A DNA stretch of 64,000 nt. Source: JAKOWB01 sp038363005. GTDB taxonomy: Bacteria; Pseudomonadota; Alphaproteobacteria; Kiloniellales; JACOMY01. Positions 28,776 through 38,851 of this stretch are shown here, piece by piece. Every line of letters begins with the position of its first letter. Within the stretch, counting starts at the first letter, position 1. The notes beneath the pieces are model-generated. The model did not search any database, was not told the origin of the DNA, and saw only the letters and a list, made by a program, of their open reading frames with translations. The position numbers and the translations under genes are program-made. The stretch spans positions 37,900-101,899 of the forward strand of contig JBBQBI010000017.1 in the NCBI GenBank assembly GCA_038363005.1, written 5' to 3'.

Positions 28776-28806
28776 GGGAATGACTCCTAACGTGGCCAGT
28801 TTACCA

Positions 28807-28910
28807 CCCCCTCCCTGACCCTCCCCCACTCCGTGGGAGAGGGGCCGCCAGCGGCGGGGGCACATTTGACTCCCTCTCCCGCGCCAGCGGGGGAGGGTTG
28901 GGGAGGGGGG
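28807..28910. repeat. Inverted pair of C/G-rich palindromes
   Basis: A left arm at 28807-28844 (CCCCTCCCTGACCCTCCCCC, then CTCCGTGGGAGAGGGG) is mirrored by a right arm at 28872-28910 that reads CCCTCTCCCGCGCC and ends GGTTGGGGAGGGGGG. The same outer sequence occurs in the pair at 30459-30580. It lies in the 155-base gap between ubiD and the hydrolase gene, both on the minus strand. Confidence 0.75.
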
Positions 28911-28930
28911 CGCGACGGAGCAGCGCCGCC

Positions 28931-30439
28931 CTACTTCCAGATCGCCTTGCCACTCCCCGGCAACCCAAGCTCGGCCCACATCCGGTCGACCTTCTCCACC
29001 ACCGCCTGGTCCATGCCAATTTCCCGGCCCCACTCGCGCTGGGTCTCCGGCGGCAGCTTGTCGGTGGCGTCCAGGCCGATCTTCGAGCCCAGCCCCGAGA
29101 CCGGCGAGGCGAAGTCCAGATAGTCGATCGGCGTGTTTTCGATCACGGTGATGTCGCGCGCCGGGTCCATCTTGGTGGAGACCGCCCACATGACCTCTTT
29201 CCAGTCGCGCGCGTTCACCGTGTGGTCCACCACGATGACCCACTTGGTGTACATGAACTGCCGCAGGTAGCTCCAGACGCCTAGCATCACGCGCTTGGCG
29301 TGGCCGGGGTAGGCCTTCTTCATCGAGACCACGGCGATGCGATAGCTGCAGCCCTCAGGCGGCAGCCAAAAGTCGACGATCTCGGGGAACTGCTGCTGGA
29401 ACAGCGGGATGAAGACCTCGTTCAGCGCCTCGCCCAACACCGAGGGTTCGTCGGGCGGCCGGCCGGTGAAGGTGGAGAGGTAGATGGGGTCCTTGCGCAT
29501 GGTGATGGCGCTGATGGTGAAGACCGGGAAGGGCTCCACCGCGTTGTAATAGCCGGTGTGGTCGCCATAGGGACCCTCGTCGCCGTAGTCCTGCAGGCTG
29601 ACATGGCCCTCCAGCACAATCTCGGCCTCGGCCGGCACCTTCAGCGGCACGGTCTTGCAGTCCACCAGCTCGACCTTCTTGCCGCGCAGCAGCCCGGCGA
29701 ACTGGTACTCCGACAGCGTGTCGGGCACCGGCGTCACCGCGGCCAGGATGGTGCCGGGGTCGGCGCCGATCACTACGGCGGCCGGCAGCGGCTCGCGCTT
29801 GGCGTCCTTCCAGCGCGCGTGATGCTGCGCCCCGCCGCGATGCTTCAGCCAGCGCATCAGCGTGGTGTTCCGCCCGGTCACCTGCATGCGGTAGATGCCG
29901 AGGTTGAAGGCGTCCTCCTTCTTCCCCGTCGGACCTTGCGTCACCACCAGCGGCCAGGTGATCAGCGGTGCCGGTTCGCCCGGCCAGCAGGTTTGGATGG
30001 GCAGGGCGCCCAAGTCGATGTCGTCGCCGGTCAGCACGATCTCCTGGCAGGCGCCGCGCGACACCGTCTTGGGCTTCATCGCCATGACGGTCCGCAGCAG
30101 CGGCAGGTAGGACAGTGCCTCGCGAAAGCCGCCCGGCGGCTCTGGCTGGCGCAGGAAGGCCAGGGTTTCGCCGACCTCGCGCAGCTGGCCCGGCTCGCGA
30201 TCCATGCCCCAAGCCACGCGCTCCACCGTGCCGAAGAGGTTGACCAGCACCGGCATGGCGTAGCGCGAACCATCCGGCCGCACGACGTTCTCGAAGAGCA
30301 CCGCCGGCCCGCCCTCGGCCAGCAGGCGGGTCTGGATCTCGGTCATCTCCAGGACCGGCGACACGGGGGTCTTGACCCGCACCAGCCGACCCTCGCGCTC
30401 CAGGCGCTCGATGAAATCGCGCAGGGACTTGTAGGGCAT
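28931..30439 (-). CDS. ubiD: UbiD-family decarboxylase
   Basis: A 502-residue prenylated-FMN decarboxylase, expected to remove the carboxyl group from 3-polyprenyl-4-hydroxybenzoate in ubiquinone synthesis. MPYKSLRDFIERLEREGRL is the standard start, and the central region GEPAPLITWPLVVTQGP, LGIYRMQVTGRNTTLMRW and DEGPYGDHTGYYN carry the cofactor and the conserved Glu/Arg residues. The C-terminal GLGSKIGLDATDKLP is also typical. UbiX, which makes the cofactor, is not in the window. Starts farther upstream would include palindromic leader DNA. Confidence 0.95.
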   Translation of the reverse strand: MPYKSLRDFIERLEREGRLVRVKTPVSPVLEMTEIQTRLLAEGGPAVLFENVVRPDGSRYAMPVLVNLFGTVERVAWGMDREPGQLREVGETLAFLRQPEPPGGFREALSYLPLLRTVMAMKPKTVSRGACQEIVLTGDDIDLGALPIQTCWPGEPAPLITWPLVVTQGPTGKKEDAFNLGIYRMQVTGRNTTLMRWLKHRGGAQHHARWKDAKREPLPAAVVIGADPGTILAAVTPVPDTLSEYQFAGLLRGKKVELVDCKTVPLKVPAEAEIVLEGHVSLQDYGDEGPYGDHTGYYNAVEPFPVFTISAITMRKDPIYLSTFTGRPPDEPSVLGEALNEVFIPLFQQQFPEIVDFWLPPEGCSYRIAVVSMKKAYPGHAKRVMLGVWSYLRQFMYTKWVIVVDHTVNARDWKEVMWAVSTKMDPARDITVIENTPIDYLDFASPVSGLGSKIGLDATDKLPPETQREWGREIGMDQAVVEKVDRMWAELGLPGSGKAIWK

Positions 30440-30458
30440 GGGCACCTTTGCCTGGAAC

Positions 30459-30580
30459 GCCCTCCCCCCTTGCGGGGGAGGGTTGGGGTGGGGGCCTTGG
30501 TCAGGCACTCTCTACTTGCGCCGCGCGAAAGAAACAAGAAAGGCCCCCACCCCACCCTCCCCCGCAAGGGGGGAGGGCCT
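30459..30580. repeat. Inverted pair of C/G-rich palindromes
   Basis: A left arm at 30459-30497 (GCCCTCCCCCCTTGCGGGGG then AGGGTTGGGGTGGGGGCC) is matched almost base for base by the reverse complement at 30541-30580. Each arm also folds on itself. The pair lies between the divergent ubiD and rsmE genes, within 20 bases of the ubiD ATG. Confidence 0.85.
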
Positions 30581-30606
30581 TTCGACTTCATGCTACAAAC
30601 CCGCCT

Positions 30607-31413
30607 ATGGCCGACCGCATCGAAACCCGCCTCTACGTCCCTGACAGCCTCGCCGCCGGCGCGGCGGTGGGACTGGACCACGGCCAGGCGCATCACCTGC
30701 GCTCCGTGCTGCGCCTGGCGCCTGGCGCGCGGCTGGCGCTGTTCAACGGTCGTGACGGCGCCTGGTCGGCCAGGCTGGAGGGGCTGGGCAAGGGCTGGGC
30801 CTCGCTGGCGGTGGAGGCGCTGATCCAGCCGCAGCGGCCGGAACCCGACCTCTGGCTCTGCTTCGCGCCGATCAAGCGGGCGCGGCAGGATTTCCTGGCC
30901 GAGAAGGCCAGCGAACTGGGCGTCGCCCGGCTGCTGCCGGTCATCACCCAGCACACCATCGTCACGCGGGTGAATGTCGAGCGGCTGCAGGCCAACGCGC
31001 GCGAGGCGGCCGAGCAGTGCGAGCGGCTGAGTGTGCCGGCGGTGGCCGAGCCGGTCACCCTGGCGGCGCTGCTCGACGCCTGGCCGGCGGAGCGGCGGCT
31101 TTTTGTCTGCGCCGAAGCCGGCGAGGCCCGACCGCTGGCCGAGGCGGTGCAGGCGGCCCCCCACGGCCCGGCGGCATTCTTGACCGGGCCGGAAGGCGGT
31201 TTTTCCCCGCGCGAGCTTGACGCCCTGGCAAAGCGGCCTTTCACCACGGCCGTGGGGCTGGGCCCGCGCATCCTGCGCGCCGACACCGCGGGCATCGCCG
31301 CACTTGCCGCTTGGCAGGCGCTTGCCGGCGACGGTAAGGAACGGCCACCGGACGACCGGGCGGTTCCTGGCAGGGCGGCCTTTGCCGCCCTGGACGAAGA
31401 CCCGGAAGCTTAG
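30607..31413 (+). CDS. rsmE: 16S rRNA m3U1498 methyltransferase RsmE
   Basis: A 268-residue SPOUT-family enzyme that methylates U1498 of 16S rRNA. The N-terminal PUA-like part contains the DHGQAHHLRSVLRL segment, and the methyltransferase domain carries AFLTGPEGGFSPRELDAL and VGLGPRILRADTAGI, the knot residues binding SAM. The C-terminal ~20 residues are an extra hydrophilic tail. The ATG at 30607 has no clear Shine-Dalgarno, but an earlier start would run into palindromic DNA. gshA begins 11 bases later. Confidence 0.95.
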   Translation: MADRIETRLYVPDSLAAGAAVGLDHGQAHHLRSVLRLAPGARLALFNGRDGAWSARLEGLGKGWASLAVEALIQPQRPEPDLWLCFAPIKRARQDFLAEKASELGVARLLPVITQHTIVTRVNVERLQANAREAAEQCERLSVPAVAEPVTLAALLDAWPAERRLFVCAEAGEARPLAEAVQAAPHGPAAFLTGPEGGFSPRELDALAKRPFTTAVGLGPRILRADTAGIAALAAWQALAGDGKERPPDDRAVPGRAAFAALDEDPEA

Positions 31414-31424
31414 GGAGAAGCCGT

Positions 31425-32792
31425 TTGTCAGCACCGCCACAGGCCAAGGGCGAGCCGATCACGTCCAAGCGCCAGCTCGTCGAGTACCTGGAGTCCGGCA
31501 ACAAGCCGGTCGAGCAGTGGCGCATCGGCACCGAGCACGAGAAGTTCGGCTTCACCTGGGACGACCTCAGGCCGCTGCCCTATGACGGCGAGCGCGGCAT
31601 CCGCGCACTGCTGGAAGGCCTGGCGCGCGATTTCGAGTGGACCCCGGTGCTGGAGCACGATCGCCCCATCGCGCTGTCCAAGGACGGCTGCAGCATCACT
31701 CTGGAGCCGGGCGGACAGTTCGAGCTGTCGGGCGCGCCGCTGGAATCGATCCACCAGACCTGCAACGAGGTGCATCGCCACCTGATGGAGGTGAAGCACG
31801 TCGCCGAGCCGCTGGGCATCGGCATGCTGGGCATGGGCTTCCAGCCCAAGTGGAAGCGCAGCGACATCCCCTGGATGCCGAAGGACCGCTACCGGATCAT
31901 GGGCGCCTACATGCCCAAGCAGGGCAAGCTCGGCCTCGACATGATGCTGCGCACCTGCACGGTGCAGGTGAACCTGGACTACGCCAGCGAAGCCGACATG
32001 GTGCGGAAGTTCCGTGTCAGCCTGGCGCTGCAGCCTATCGCCACAGCGCTGTTCGCCAACTCGCCCTTCACCGAGGGCCAGCCGAACGGCTTCCACTCCT
32101 ATCGCAGCCACATCTGGACCGACACCGATGCGGACCGCTGCGGCATCCTGCCCTTCGTGTTCGAACCGGGCATGGGCTTCGAGCGCTATGTCGACCATGT
32201 GCTCGATGTGCCGATGTACTTCGTCTACCGCGACGGCACCTACATCGACGCCTCGGGGCAGTCGTTCCGCGATTTCCTGGCCGGCCGGCTGCCGGCGCTG
32301 CCCGGCGAAATCCCGACCACCAGCGACTGGACCGACCACCTGACGACGCTGTTCCCCGAGGTGCGCCTGAAGAAGTTCCTGGAGATGCGCGGCGCCGACG
32401 GCGGCCCCTGGTGGCGGCTCTGCGCGCTGCCGGCGCTGTGGGTCGGCCTGCTGTACGACCAGGTGGCGCTGGATGCCGCCTGGGAGCTCTGCGAAGACTG
32501 GACGCAAGCCGAGCACCAGGGGCTGCGCGACGCGGTGCCGCGCCAGGGCCTGCAGGCGCCCTTCCGCAGCGGTACGGTGCAGGACCTGGCAAAGCAGATC
32601 GTCGCCATCGCCATCGCCGGCCTGAAGCGCCGCGCCCGCTCGCTGAGCTTCATCGTTGACGAGAGCCATTTCCTGGCGCCGCTGCAGGAAGTGGCGGAAA
32701 GTGGGCTGACCGCCGCCGACCGCGCGCTGGAAGCCTTCGCAACGCGTTGGAACGGCAATATCGACAATGCCTTCAAGGAGCTGGCCTACTGA
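31425..32792 (+). CDS. gshA: Glutamate-cysteine ligase
   Basis: A 455-residue ATP-dependent ligase joining Glu and Cys, the first step of glutathione synthesis. It belongs to the alphaproteobacterial/plant-like group: IGTEHEKFGFTWDDLRPL, ISLEPGG-type segment (ITLEPGGQFELSG), and the GFQPKWKRSDIPWMPKDRY and TCTVQVNLDYASE blocks that bind substrate. Its start is a TTG with AGGGAG six bases upstream; no ATG fits. Two cysteines (in TCNEV and RTCTV) resemble redox-sensing pairs in plant GshA, but pairing is not proven. It follows rsmE closely, probably one transcript. Confidence 0.95.
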   Translation: MSAPPQAKGEPITSKRQLVEYLESGNKPVEQWRIGTEHEKFGFTWDDLRPLPYDGERGIRALLEGLARDFEWTPVLEHDRPIALSKDGCSITLEPGGQFELSGAPLESIHQTCNEVHRHLMEVKHVAEPLGIGMLGMGFQPKWKRSDIPWMPKDRYRIMGAYMPKQGKLGLDMMLRTCTVQVNLDYASEADMVRKFRVSLALQPIATALFANSPFTEGQPNGFHSYRSHIWTDTDADRCGILPFVFEPGMGFERYVDHVLDVPMYFVYRDGTYIDASGQSFRDFLAGRLPALPGEIPTTSDWTDHLTTLFPEVRLKKFLEMRGADGGPWWRLCALPALWVGLLYDQVALDAAWELCEDWTQAEHQGLRDAVPRQGLQAPFRSGTVQDLAKQIVAIAIAGLKRRARSLSFIVDESHFLAPLQEVAESGLTAADRALEAFATRWNGNIDNAFKELAY

Positions 32793-32820
32793 CGGCCGGA
32801 CCAATCCAGGGGACGCCCAG

Positions 32821-33204
32821 ATGCACAAGCTGTTGAATCCGCCCAGCGCGCCGCCGCCCTTCTCGCGCTACAGCCAAGGGGTCGAGGTGGCGCCGGGCAA
32901 GCGCTGGCTGGCCATCGCCGGCCAGGTCGGCGTCGCCGCCGACGGCACCTTGGCGCCCACGGTCGAAGGCCAGCACGAGCAGTGCTGGATGAACGTGCTG
33001 GCGCTGCTGACCGCCGCCGGCATGGGGCCGCACGACCTGATCAAGATCACCATCTTCGTCACCACGCCGGACCAGACCGCGATCTCGCGCCAGGTGCGCG
33101 ACCGCATGCTGCAGGGTGCCGCGCCGGCCTCCACGCTGCTGGTGGTCGCTGGCTTGGCGACGCCGGATCTGAAGGTCGAGATCGAGGCCTGGGCGGCGGC
33201 CTGA
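32821..33204 (+). CDS. RidA/YjgF family protein
   Basis: A 127-residue trimeric family member. RidA-type proteins deaminate reactive enamine/imine intermediates formed by PLP enzymes. The pattern RYSQGVEVAPGKRWLAIAGQVG at the start, ITIFVT in the core and PASTLLVVAGLATPDLKVEIEAWA at the end is clear. The catalytic arginine of true RidA (at about position 105) appears to be Val/Leu in STLLVVAG, so this may be another subgroup with a different role. It follows gshA by 28 bases. Confidence 0.88.
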   Translation: MHKLLNPPSAPPPFSRYSQGVEVAPGKRWLAIAGQVGVAADGTLAPTVEGQHEQCWMNVLALLTAAGMGPHDLIKITIFVTTPDQTAISRQVRDRMLQGAAPASTLLVVAGLATPDLKVEIEAWAAA

Positions 33205-33218
33205 GCCGCACCGGCATC

Positions 33219-34406
33219 ATGCAGCGGGGCATCCTCTGGCTGGATGTCGGCGACCTGTTTCATTGGCCGCACCGCGAGGTCTCGGGCATCCAGCGGGTCA
33301 TGGCCTCGCTCATCGTCGAGTGGTGCCGGCGGCCGCCAGCCGGCGCTGCCCTGCGATTCTGCCGCCTCTCCGCGCCCGACGGCTTCCGCGCCGTGTCGGC
33401 GGCAAGCATCCTGGCGAAGGCCGCGCCGTTGCTGGGCCAGTCGGCCGAACTGCCGCGCCGCGGGCTGCTGGGCCGGCTACGCACGACTGTACCGCCGACA
33501 GCGCCCGACCAGCCCGGCCCGGGTGACCGGCTGCTCAATATCGGCGCCTCGTGGGGCAATCCGCCCTATCTCGACTTGGTAGCGCGGGAGAAGGCGCGTG
33601 TCGGGTTGCGCTTCATCCAGTTGGTCTATGACATCGGTCCGGCGCACGACCCGCGGGCCGGAGAAATCGCCCGCCTCTTCACCAACTGGCTGGAGCGCAT
33701 GCTGCCGCTGGCCGACCAGGTGGTGGCCATCTCCGACTACACGCGCCGTGACCTGGAGGCCTTTGCCAATGCGCGCGGCCTACCGCTGCGGCGACCCAGC
33801 CTGGCGCGGCTGGGCGACCGCCTGCCGCCGGCGGACTGGCCGCCACGCCACGCCGCGCTGGTGCCGCTGCTGTCGGCCGGCGGCTATCTGCTGACCGTCG
33901 GCAGCATCGCCCAGCCGAAGAACCAGGAGGTCATCGTGCGCGCCCTGGCGCTGCTGATCGCGCAGGGCCGCAGGCTGCCACCGGTGCTGTGGCTGGGGCG
34001 CGTCGTCGAGCGCGTCACGCTGGACCGCGCGTTGGCGGACTGCCCGGAGGTGGTCCCGCTGCTGCACATCGTCGAAGGGGCGGACGATCACGACCTGCGC
34101 CTGGCCTACGAGCGCTGCCGCTTCACCATCTTCCCCAGCCTGTTCGAGGGCTGGGGCCTGCCGCTGGCGGAGAGCCTGGCACTCGGCAAGCCCTGCCTGG
34201 CGTCGAAGGCCGCCAGCATTCCAGAGGCCGGCGGCCGCTTCGCCGACTACTTCGACCCCTATGACCCGGCAACCCTGGCGGTGCTGATCCAGCGCTACCT
34301 CGACGACGCGGCACTGGCGCGCCGCCAACGCGAGATCCGCCGCGGCTATCGGGCCGCCAGCTGGCGACAGACCGGCCAGGAGCTACTGCGCGCCACGCTG
34401 GCGTGA
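33219..34406 (+). CDS. Glycosyltransferase (GT4-like, GT-B fold)
   Basis: A 395-residue transferase. The C-terminal half has GYLLTVGSIAQPKNQEVIVRAL and the E-x7-E nucleotide-sugar motif in FPSLFEGWGLPLAESLALGKP, typical of group 1/GT4 enzymes. The N-terminal half opens with GILWLDVGDLFHWPHREVSG, as in mannosyl- or glucosyltransferases that act in polysaccharide assembly. No signal or membrane helix is seen, so it likely works on the cytoplasmic face. The gene follows the RidA gene by 14 bases. The product glycan is unknown. Confidence 0.87.
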   Translation: MQRGILWLDVGDLFHWPHREVSGIQRVMASLIVEWCRRPPAGAALRFCRLSAPDGFRAVSAASILAKAAPLLGQSAELPRRGLLGRLRTTVPPTAPDQPGPGDRLLNIGASWGNPPYLDLVAREKARVGLRFIQLVYDIGPAHDPRAGEIARLFTNWLERMLPLADQVVAISDYTRRDLEAFANARGLPLRRPSLARLGDRLPPADWPPRHAALVPLLSAGGYLLTVGSIAQPKNQEVIVRALALLIAQGRRLPPVLWLGRVVERVTLDRALADCPEVVPLLHIVEGADDHDLRLAYERCRFTIFPSLFEGWGLPLAESLALGKPCLASKAASIPEAGGRFADYFDPYDPATLAVLIQRYLDDAALARRQREIRRGYRAASWRQTGQELLRATLA

Positions 34407-34415
34407 TGCCGGCGA

Positions 34416-35852
<1,437 letters not shown>

Positions 35853-36212
35853 GGGCGGGACTCCTGACGGGCGCCGCGGGAGGGGCGCTGCGGCGGCTAC
35901 CCAGCCTATCTAAGGTGTCGGCGCCCGCTTGGCGAGGGGCGCATGCGGCGACAGGTCGCTAGGTTTGCCCGCGGGCTGGTTCCTATACTCATCCAACTAC
36001 AAGGACTTGGCGGGCCTGAAGGCCGGCTGGACGGGGCACTCGGGGCGGTAAGCCGGCCTTGAGGCGTCGGCGGCTTTGCACTAGGGTCGCGCCGGTCGCA
36101 GGCGGCCTTCTGGCCGATACCTGGAGCCGTCGGTCGAGGGACGACCGAGGGTGGCCGGTCGGAGCGCTCCGGCTTGGTCGCCAGGGACGATGACGAGGGG
36201 AGAGACCGAGAA
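35853..36212. other. Divergent gap between tldD and the oxidase operon
   Basis: This 360-base region should hold the promoters for tldD (leftward) and coxB (rightward). I see no open frame of interest. A 7-bp hairpin (36130-36136 with 36142-36148) and the A+T-rich TATACT (35984-35989) are present, but no -35 box at suitable spacing goes with it, so no promoter is called. Confidence 0.4.
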
Positions 36213-37094
36213 ATGCGGAAGGTTTTCGCAGGCCTTTGGACGCGCGTGACGCAATGCAGCGTCGCGGTGCTGGGCGGCGTCGCGGCGCTGGCGGTTTCCT
36301 GGGTGGCCTCGGCCGACAGGGCCGGCGCCACCGAGGCGGTGAACTGGCATATGGGTTTGCAGGAGGCCGCCACGCCGGTCGCCGAATCGATCCACTCGTT
36401 CCACGAGCTGCTGCTCTACATCATCACCGCCATCACGCTCTTCGTGCTGGGCCTGCTGCTCTACGTGATGTTCCGCTTCAGCGAGAAGCGCAATCCGAAG
36501 CCCTCGCGCACCGCCCACAACACGCTGATCGAGGTGCTGTGGACCGTGGTGCCAGTGATCATCCTGGTCGCCATCGCCATCCCGTCGTTCAAGCTGCTCT
36601 ACCTGACCGACGCCTCCGAGGATGCCGAGATGAACCTGAAGGTCTACGGCAACACCTGGAACTGGACCTACGAGTACCCGGACTACGACAACCTCTCCTT
36701 CACCGCCAACATGAAGCAGACGGCCGACCTGGCGCCGGGTGAGCTGCGCAACCTGACCACCGACAACCTGGTCGTGCTGCCGTCGGACACCAAGATCCGC
36801 TTCATCATCACCTCGAACGACACGCTGCACTCCTTCGCCATGCAGCCCTGGGGCATCAAGGTCGATGCCGTGCCGGGCCGCCTGAACGAGACCTGGGCGA
36901 TGATCCCGGCGAAGTACGACGGCCAGATCTTCTACGGCCAGTGCTCCGAGCTGTGCGGCGTCAACCATGCCTTCATGCCGATCATGATCAAGGTGGTCTC
37001 CAAGGCGGAGTTCGCCACCTGGATTGAGCAGGCGAAGCAGGAATTCGGCGCCGTCGAGACGGCTCCCGCCGCCACGCAAGTGGCCGGCCAGTAA
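36213..37094 (+). CDS. ctaC: Cytochrome c oxidase subunit II
   Basis: A 293-residue subunit that receives electrons from cytochrome c through its CuA centre. A signal-like hydrophobic segment (about 15-34) precedes two transmembrane helices (about 65-86 and 103-128). The periplasmic cupredoxin domain has the CuA ligands: His in LHSFAMQPWG, and GQCSELCGVNHAFMPI with Cys-x3-Cys, His and Met. The aromatic patch WNWTYEYPDY is the electron-entry region. First gene of the oxidase operon. Confidence 0.97.
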   Translation: MRKVFAGLWTRVTQCSVAVLGGVAALAVSWVASADRAGATEAVNWHMGLQEAATPVAESIHSFHELLLYIITAITLFVLGLLLYVMFRFSEKRNPKPSRTAHNTLIEVLWTVVPVIILVAIAIPSFKLLYLTDASEDAEMNLKVYGNTWNWTYEYPDYDNLSFTANMKQTADLAPGELRNLTTDNLVVLPSDTKIRFIITSNDTLHSFAMQPWGIKVDAVPGRLNETWAMIPAKYDGQIFYGQCSELCGVNHAFMPIMIKVVSKAEFATWIEQAKQEFGAVETAPAATQVAGQ

Positions 37095-37120
37095 CGAAGA
37101 CATAAGGCAGGAGAGGTCCC

Positions 37121-38821
37121 ATGGCGCAGGCAGCGCACGGCACCGACACCCACGGTCATGACGCGCATGGTCACGATGCACACGGCAAGGACGACCATGG
37201 CCACGGCTACGGCGGGCATGACGAGCATGGCCACCACAAGCCGGGCTTCTTCGTCCGCTGGTTCTGTTCGACGAACCACAAGGACATCGGCACGCTCTAT
37301 CTGATCTTCGCGGTCATCGCCGGCCTGCTCGGCGGCGGCATCTCGGTGTTGATGCGCATGGAGCTGCAGGAGCCGGGCGTCCAGTACCTGACCGACGCCG
37401 CGGGCGGTCCGAACGGCCAGCTGTGGAACGTCTTCATCACCGCACACGGCCTGATCATGGTGTTCTTCGTGGTCATGCCGGCGCTGATCGGCGGCTTCGG
37501 CAACTGGTTCATCCCGCTGATGATCGGCGCGCCCGACATGGCCTTCCCGCGGATGAACAACATGTCCTTCTGGCTGCTGGTGCCGGCCTTCCTGCTGCTC
37601 GGCCTCTCGACCATGATCGACCAGGGCGCGGGGACCGGTTGGACGATCTATCCACCGCTATCGACAAAGCTGTTGCATAGCGGTCCATCGGTCGACATGG
37701 CGATCTTCGCGCTGCACCTGGCCGGTGCCAGCTCGATCCTTGGCGCCATCAACTTCATCACCACGATCTTCAACATGCGGGCGCCGGGCATGACGCTGCA
37801 CCGCATGCCGCTGTTCATCTGGGCCATGCTGGTCACCGCCTTCCTGCTGCTGCTGGCGGTGCCGGTGCTGGCCGGCGCCATCACCATGCTGCTGACCGAC
37901 CGCAACGTCGGCACGCACTTCTTCGACCCGGCTGGCGGTGGTGACCCGATCCTGTTCCAGCACCTCTTCTGGTTCTTCGGTCACCCCGAGGTCTACATCA
38001 TGATCCTGCCGGCCTTCGGCATCATCAGCCATGTGGTCTCGACCTTCTCGCAGAAGCCGGTGTTCGGCTACCTGGGCATGGCCTATGCCATGGTGGCCAT
38101 CGGCGTGGTCGGCTTCATCGTCTGGGCGCACCACATGTTCACCGTGGGCCTGGATGTCGACACCCGGGCCTACTTCACCGCGGCGACCATGGTCATCGCG
38201 GTGCCGACCGGCGTGAAGATCTTCTCCTGGATCGCCACCATGTGGGGCGGATCGATCCGCTTCAACACGCCGATGCTCTGGGCCGTCGGCTTTATCTTCC
38301 TGTTCACCGTCGGTGGGGTGACCGGCGTGGTGCTGGCCAATGCCGGCATGGATATCATCCTGCACGACACCTACTACGTCGTGGCCCACTTCCACTACGT
38401 GCTGTCGCTGGGCGCCGTGTTCGGCATCTTCTGCGGCATCTACTACTGGATCGGCAAGATGAGCGGCCGGCAGTACCCGGAGTGGGCCGGCAAGCTGCAC
38501 TTCTGGACCACCTTCATCGGCGTCAACTTGACCTTCTTCCCGCAGCACTTCCTGGGCCTGCAGGGCATGCCGCGGCGCTACATCGACTATGCCGACGCCT
38601 ATGCCGGCTGGAACATGGTGTCGTCGATCGGCGCCTACATCTCCTACGGCTCCACGCTCTTCTTCGTCTGCATCATGATCTACACCCTGGTGGCCGGGCG
38701 CCGCGTCGGCGCCAACTACTGGGGCGAGGGGGCGACGACGCTGGAGTGGACCGTGTCCTCGCCGCCGCCGTTCCATACCTTCGAGGAGCTGCCGGAAATC
38801 CGCCCCTCCGAGGCGCACTGA
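37121..38821 (+). CDS. ctaD: Cytochrome c oxidase subunit I, His-rich N terminus
   Basis: A 566-residue catalytic subunit of an aa3-type oxidase, with heme a and the heme a3-CuB centre. Twelve membrane helices are visible. The six His ligands occur in THGLIMVFF-like (AHGLIMVFFVVMPAL), HPEVYIMILPAFG (with the E286 and cross-linked Tyr), AHHMF and YYVVAHFHYVLS segments. The D-channel motif GAPDMAFPRMNN is intact, so it is a type A oxidase. Residues 1-40 contain 12 histidines in an HGHD/DAHG repeat, a possible metal-binding tail. AGGAG precedes the ATG. Confidence 0.97.
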   Translation: MAQAAHGTDTHGHDAHGHDAHGKDDHGHGYGGHDEHGHHKPGFFVRWFCSTNHKDIGTLYLIFAVIAGLLGGGISVLMRMELQEPGVQYLTDAAGGPNGQLWNVFITAHGLIMVFFVVMPALIGGFGNWFIPLMIGAPDMAFPRMNNMSFWLLVPAFLLLGLSTMIDQGAGTGWTIYPPLSTKLLHSGPSVDMAIFALHLAGASSILGAINFITTIFNMRAPGMTLHRMPLFIWAMLVTAFLLLLAVPVLAGAITMLLTDRNVGTHFFDPAGGGDPILFQHLFWFFGHPEVYIMILPAFGIISHVVSTFSQKPVFGYLGMAYAMVAIGVVGFIVWAHHMFTVGLDVDTRAYFTAATMVIAVPTGVKIFSWIATMWGGSIRFNTPMLWAVGFIFLFTVGGVTGVVLANAGMDIILHDTYYVVAHFHYVLSLGAVFGIFCGIYYWIGKMSGRQYPEWAGKLHFWTTFIGVNLTFFPQHFLGLQGMPRRYIDYADAYAGWNMVSSIGAYISYGSTLFFVCIMIYTLVAGRRVGANYWGEGATTLEWTVSSPPPFHTFEELPEIRPSEAH

Positions 38822-38851
38822 GCGACCGGGCGCGAAAGGTTCGAGTTAGTC

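Noticed and set aside
27856..30580. CRISPR array formed by repeated C/G-rich segments
   Set aside because: The repeats are palindromic, occur as inverted pairs in separate gaps, and lack regular spacers or nearby cas genes.
35965..35989. Promoter TTGCCC to TATACT before coxB
   Set aside because: The spacing is 13 bases, too short, and no better -35 sequence lies at 16-18 bases.
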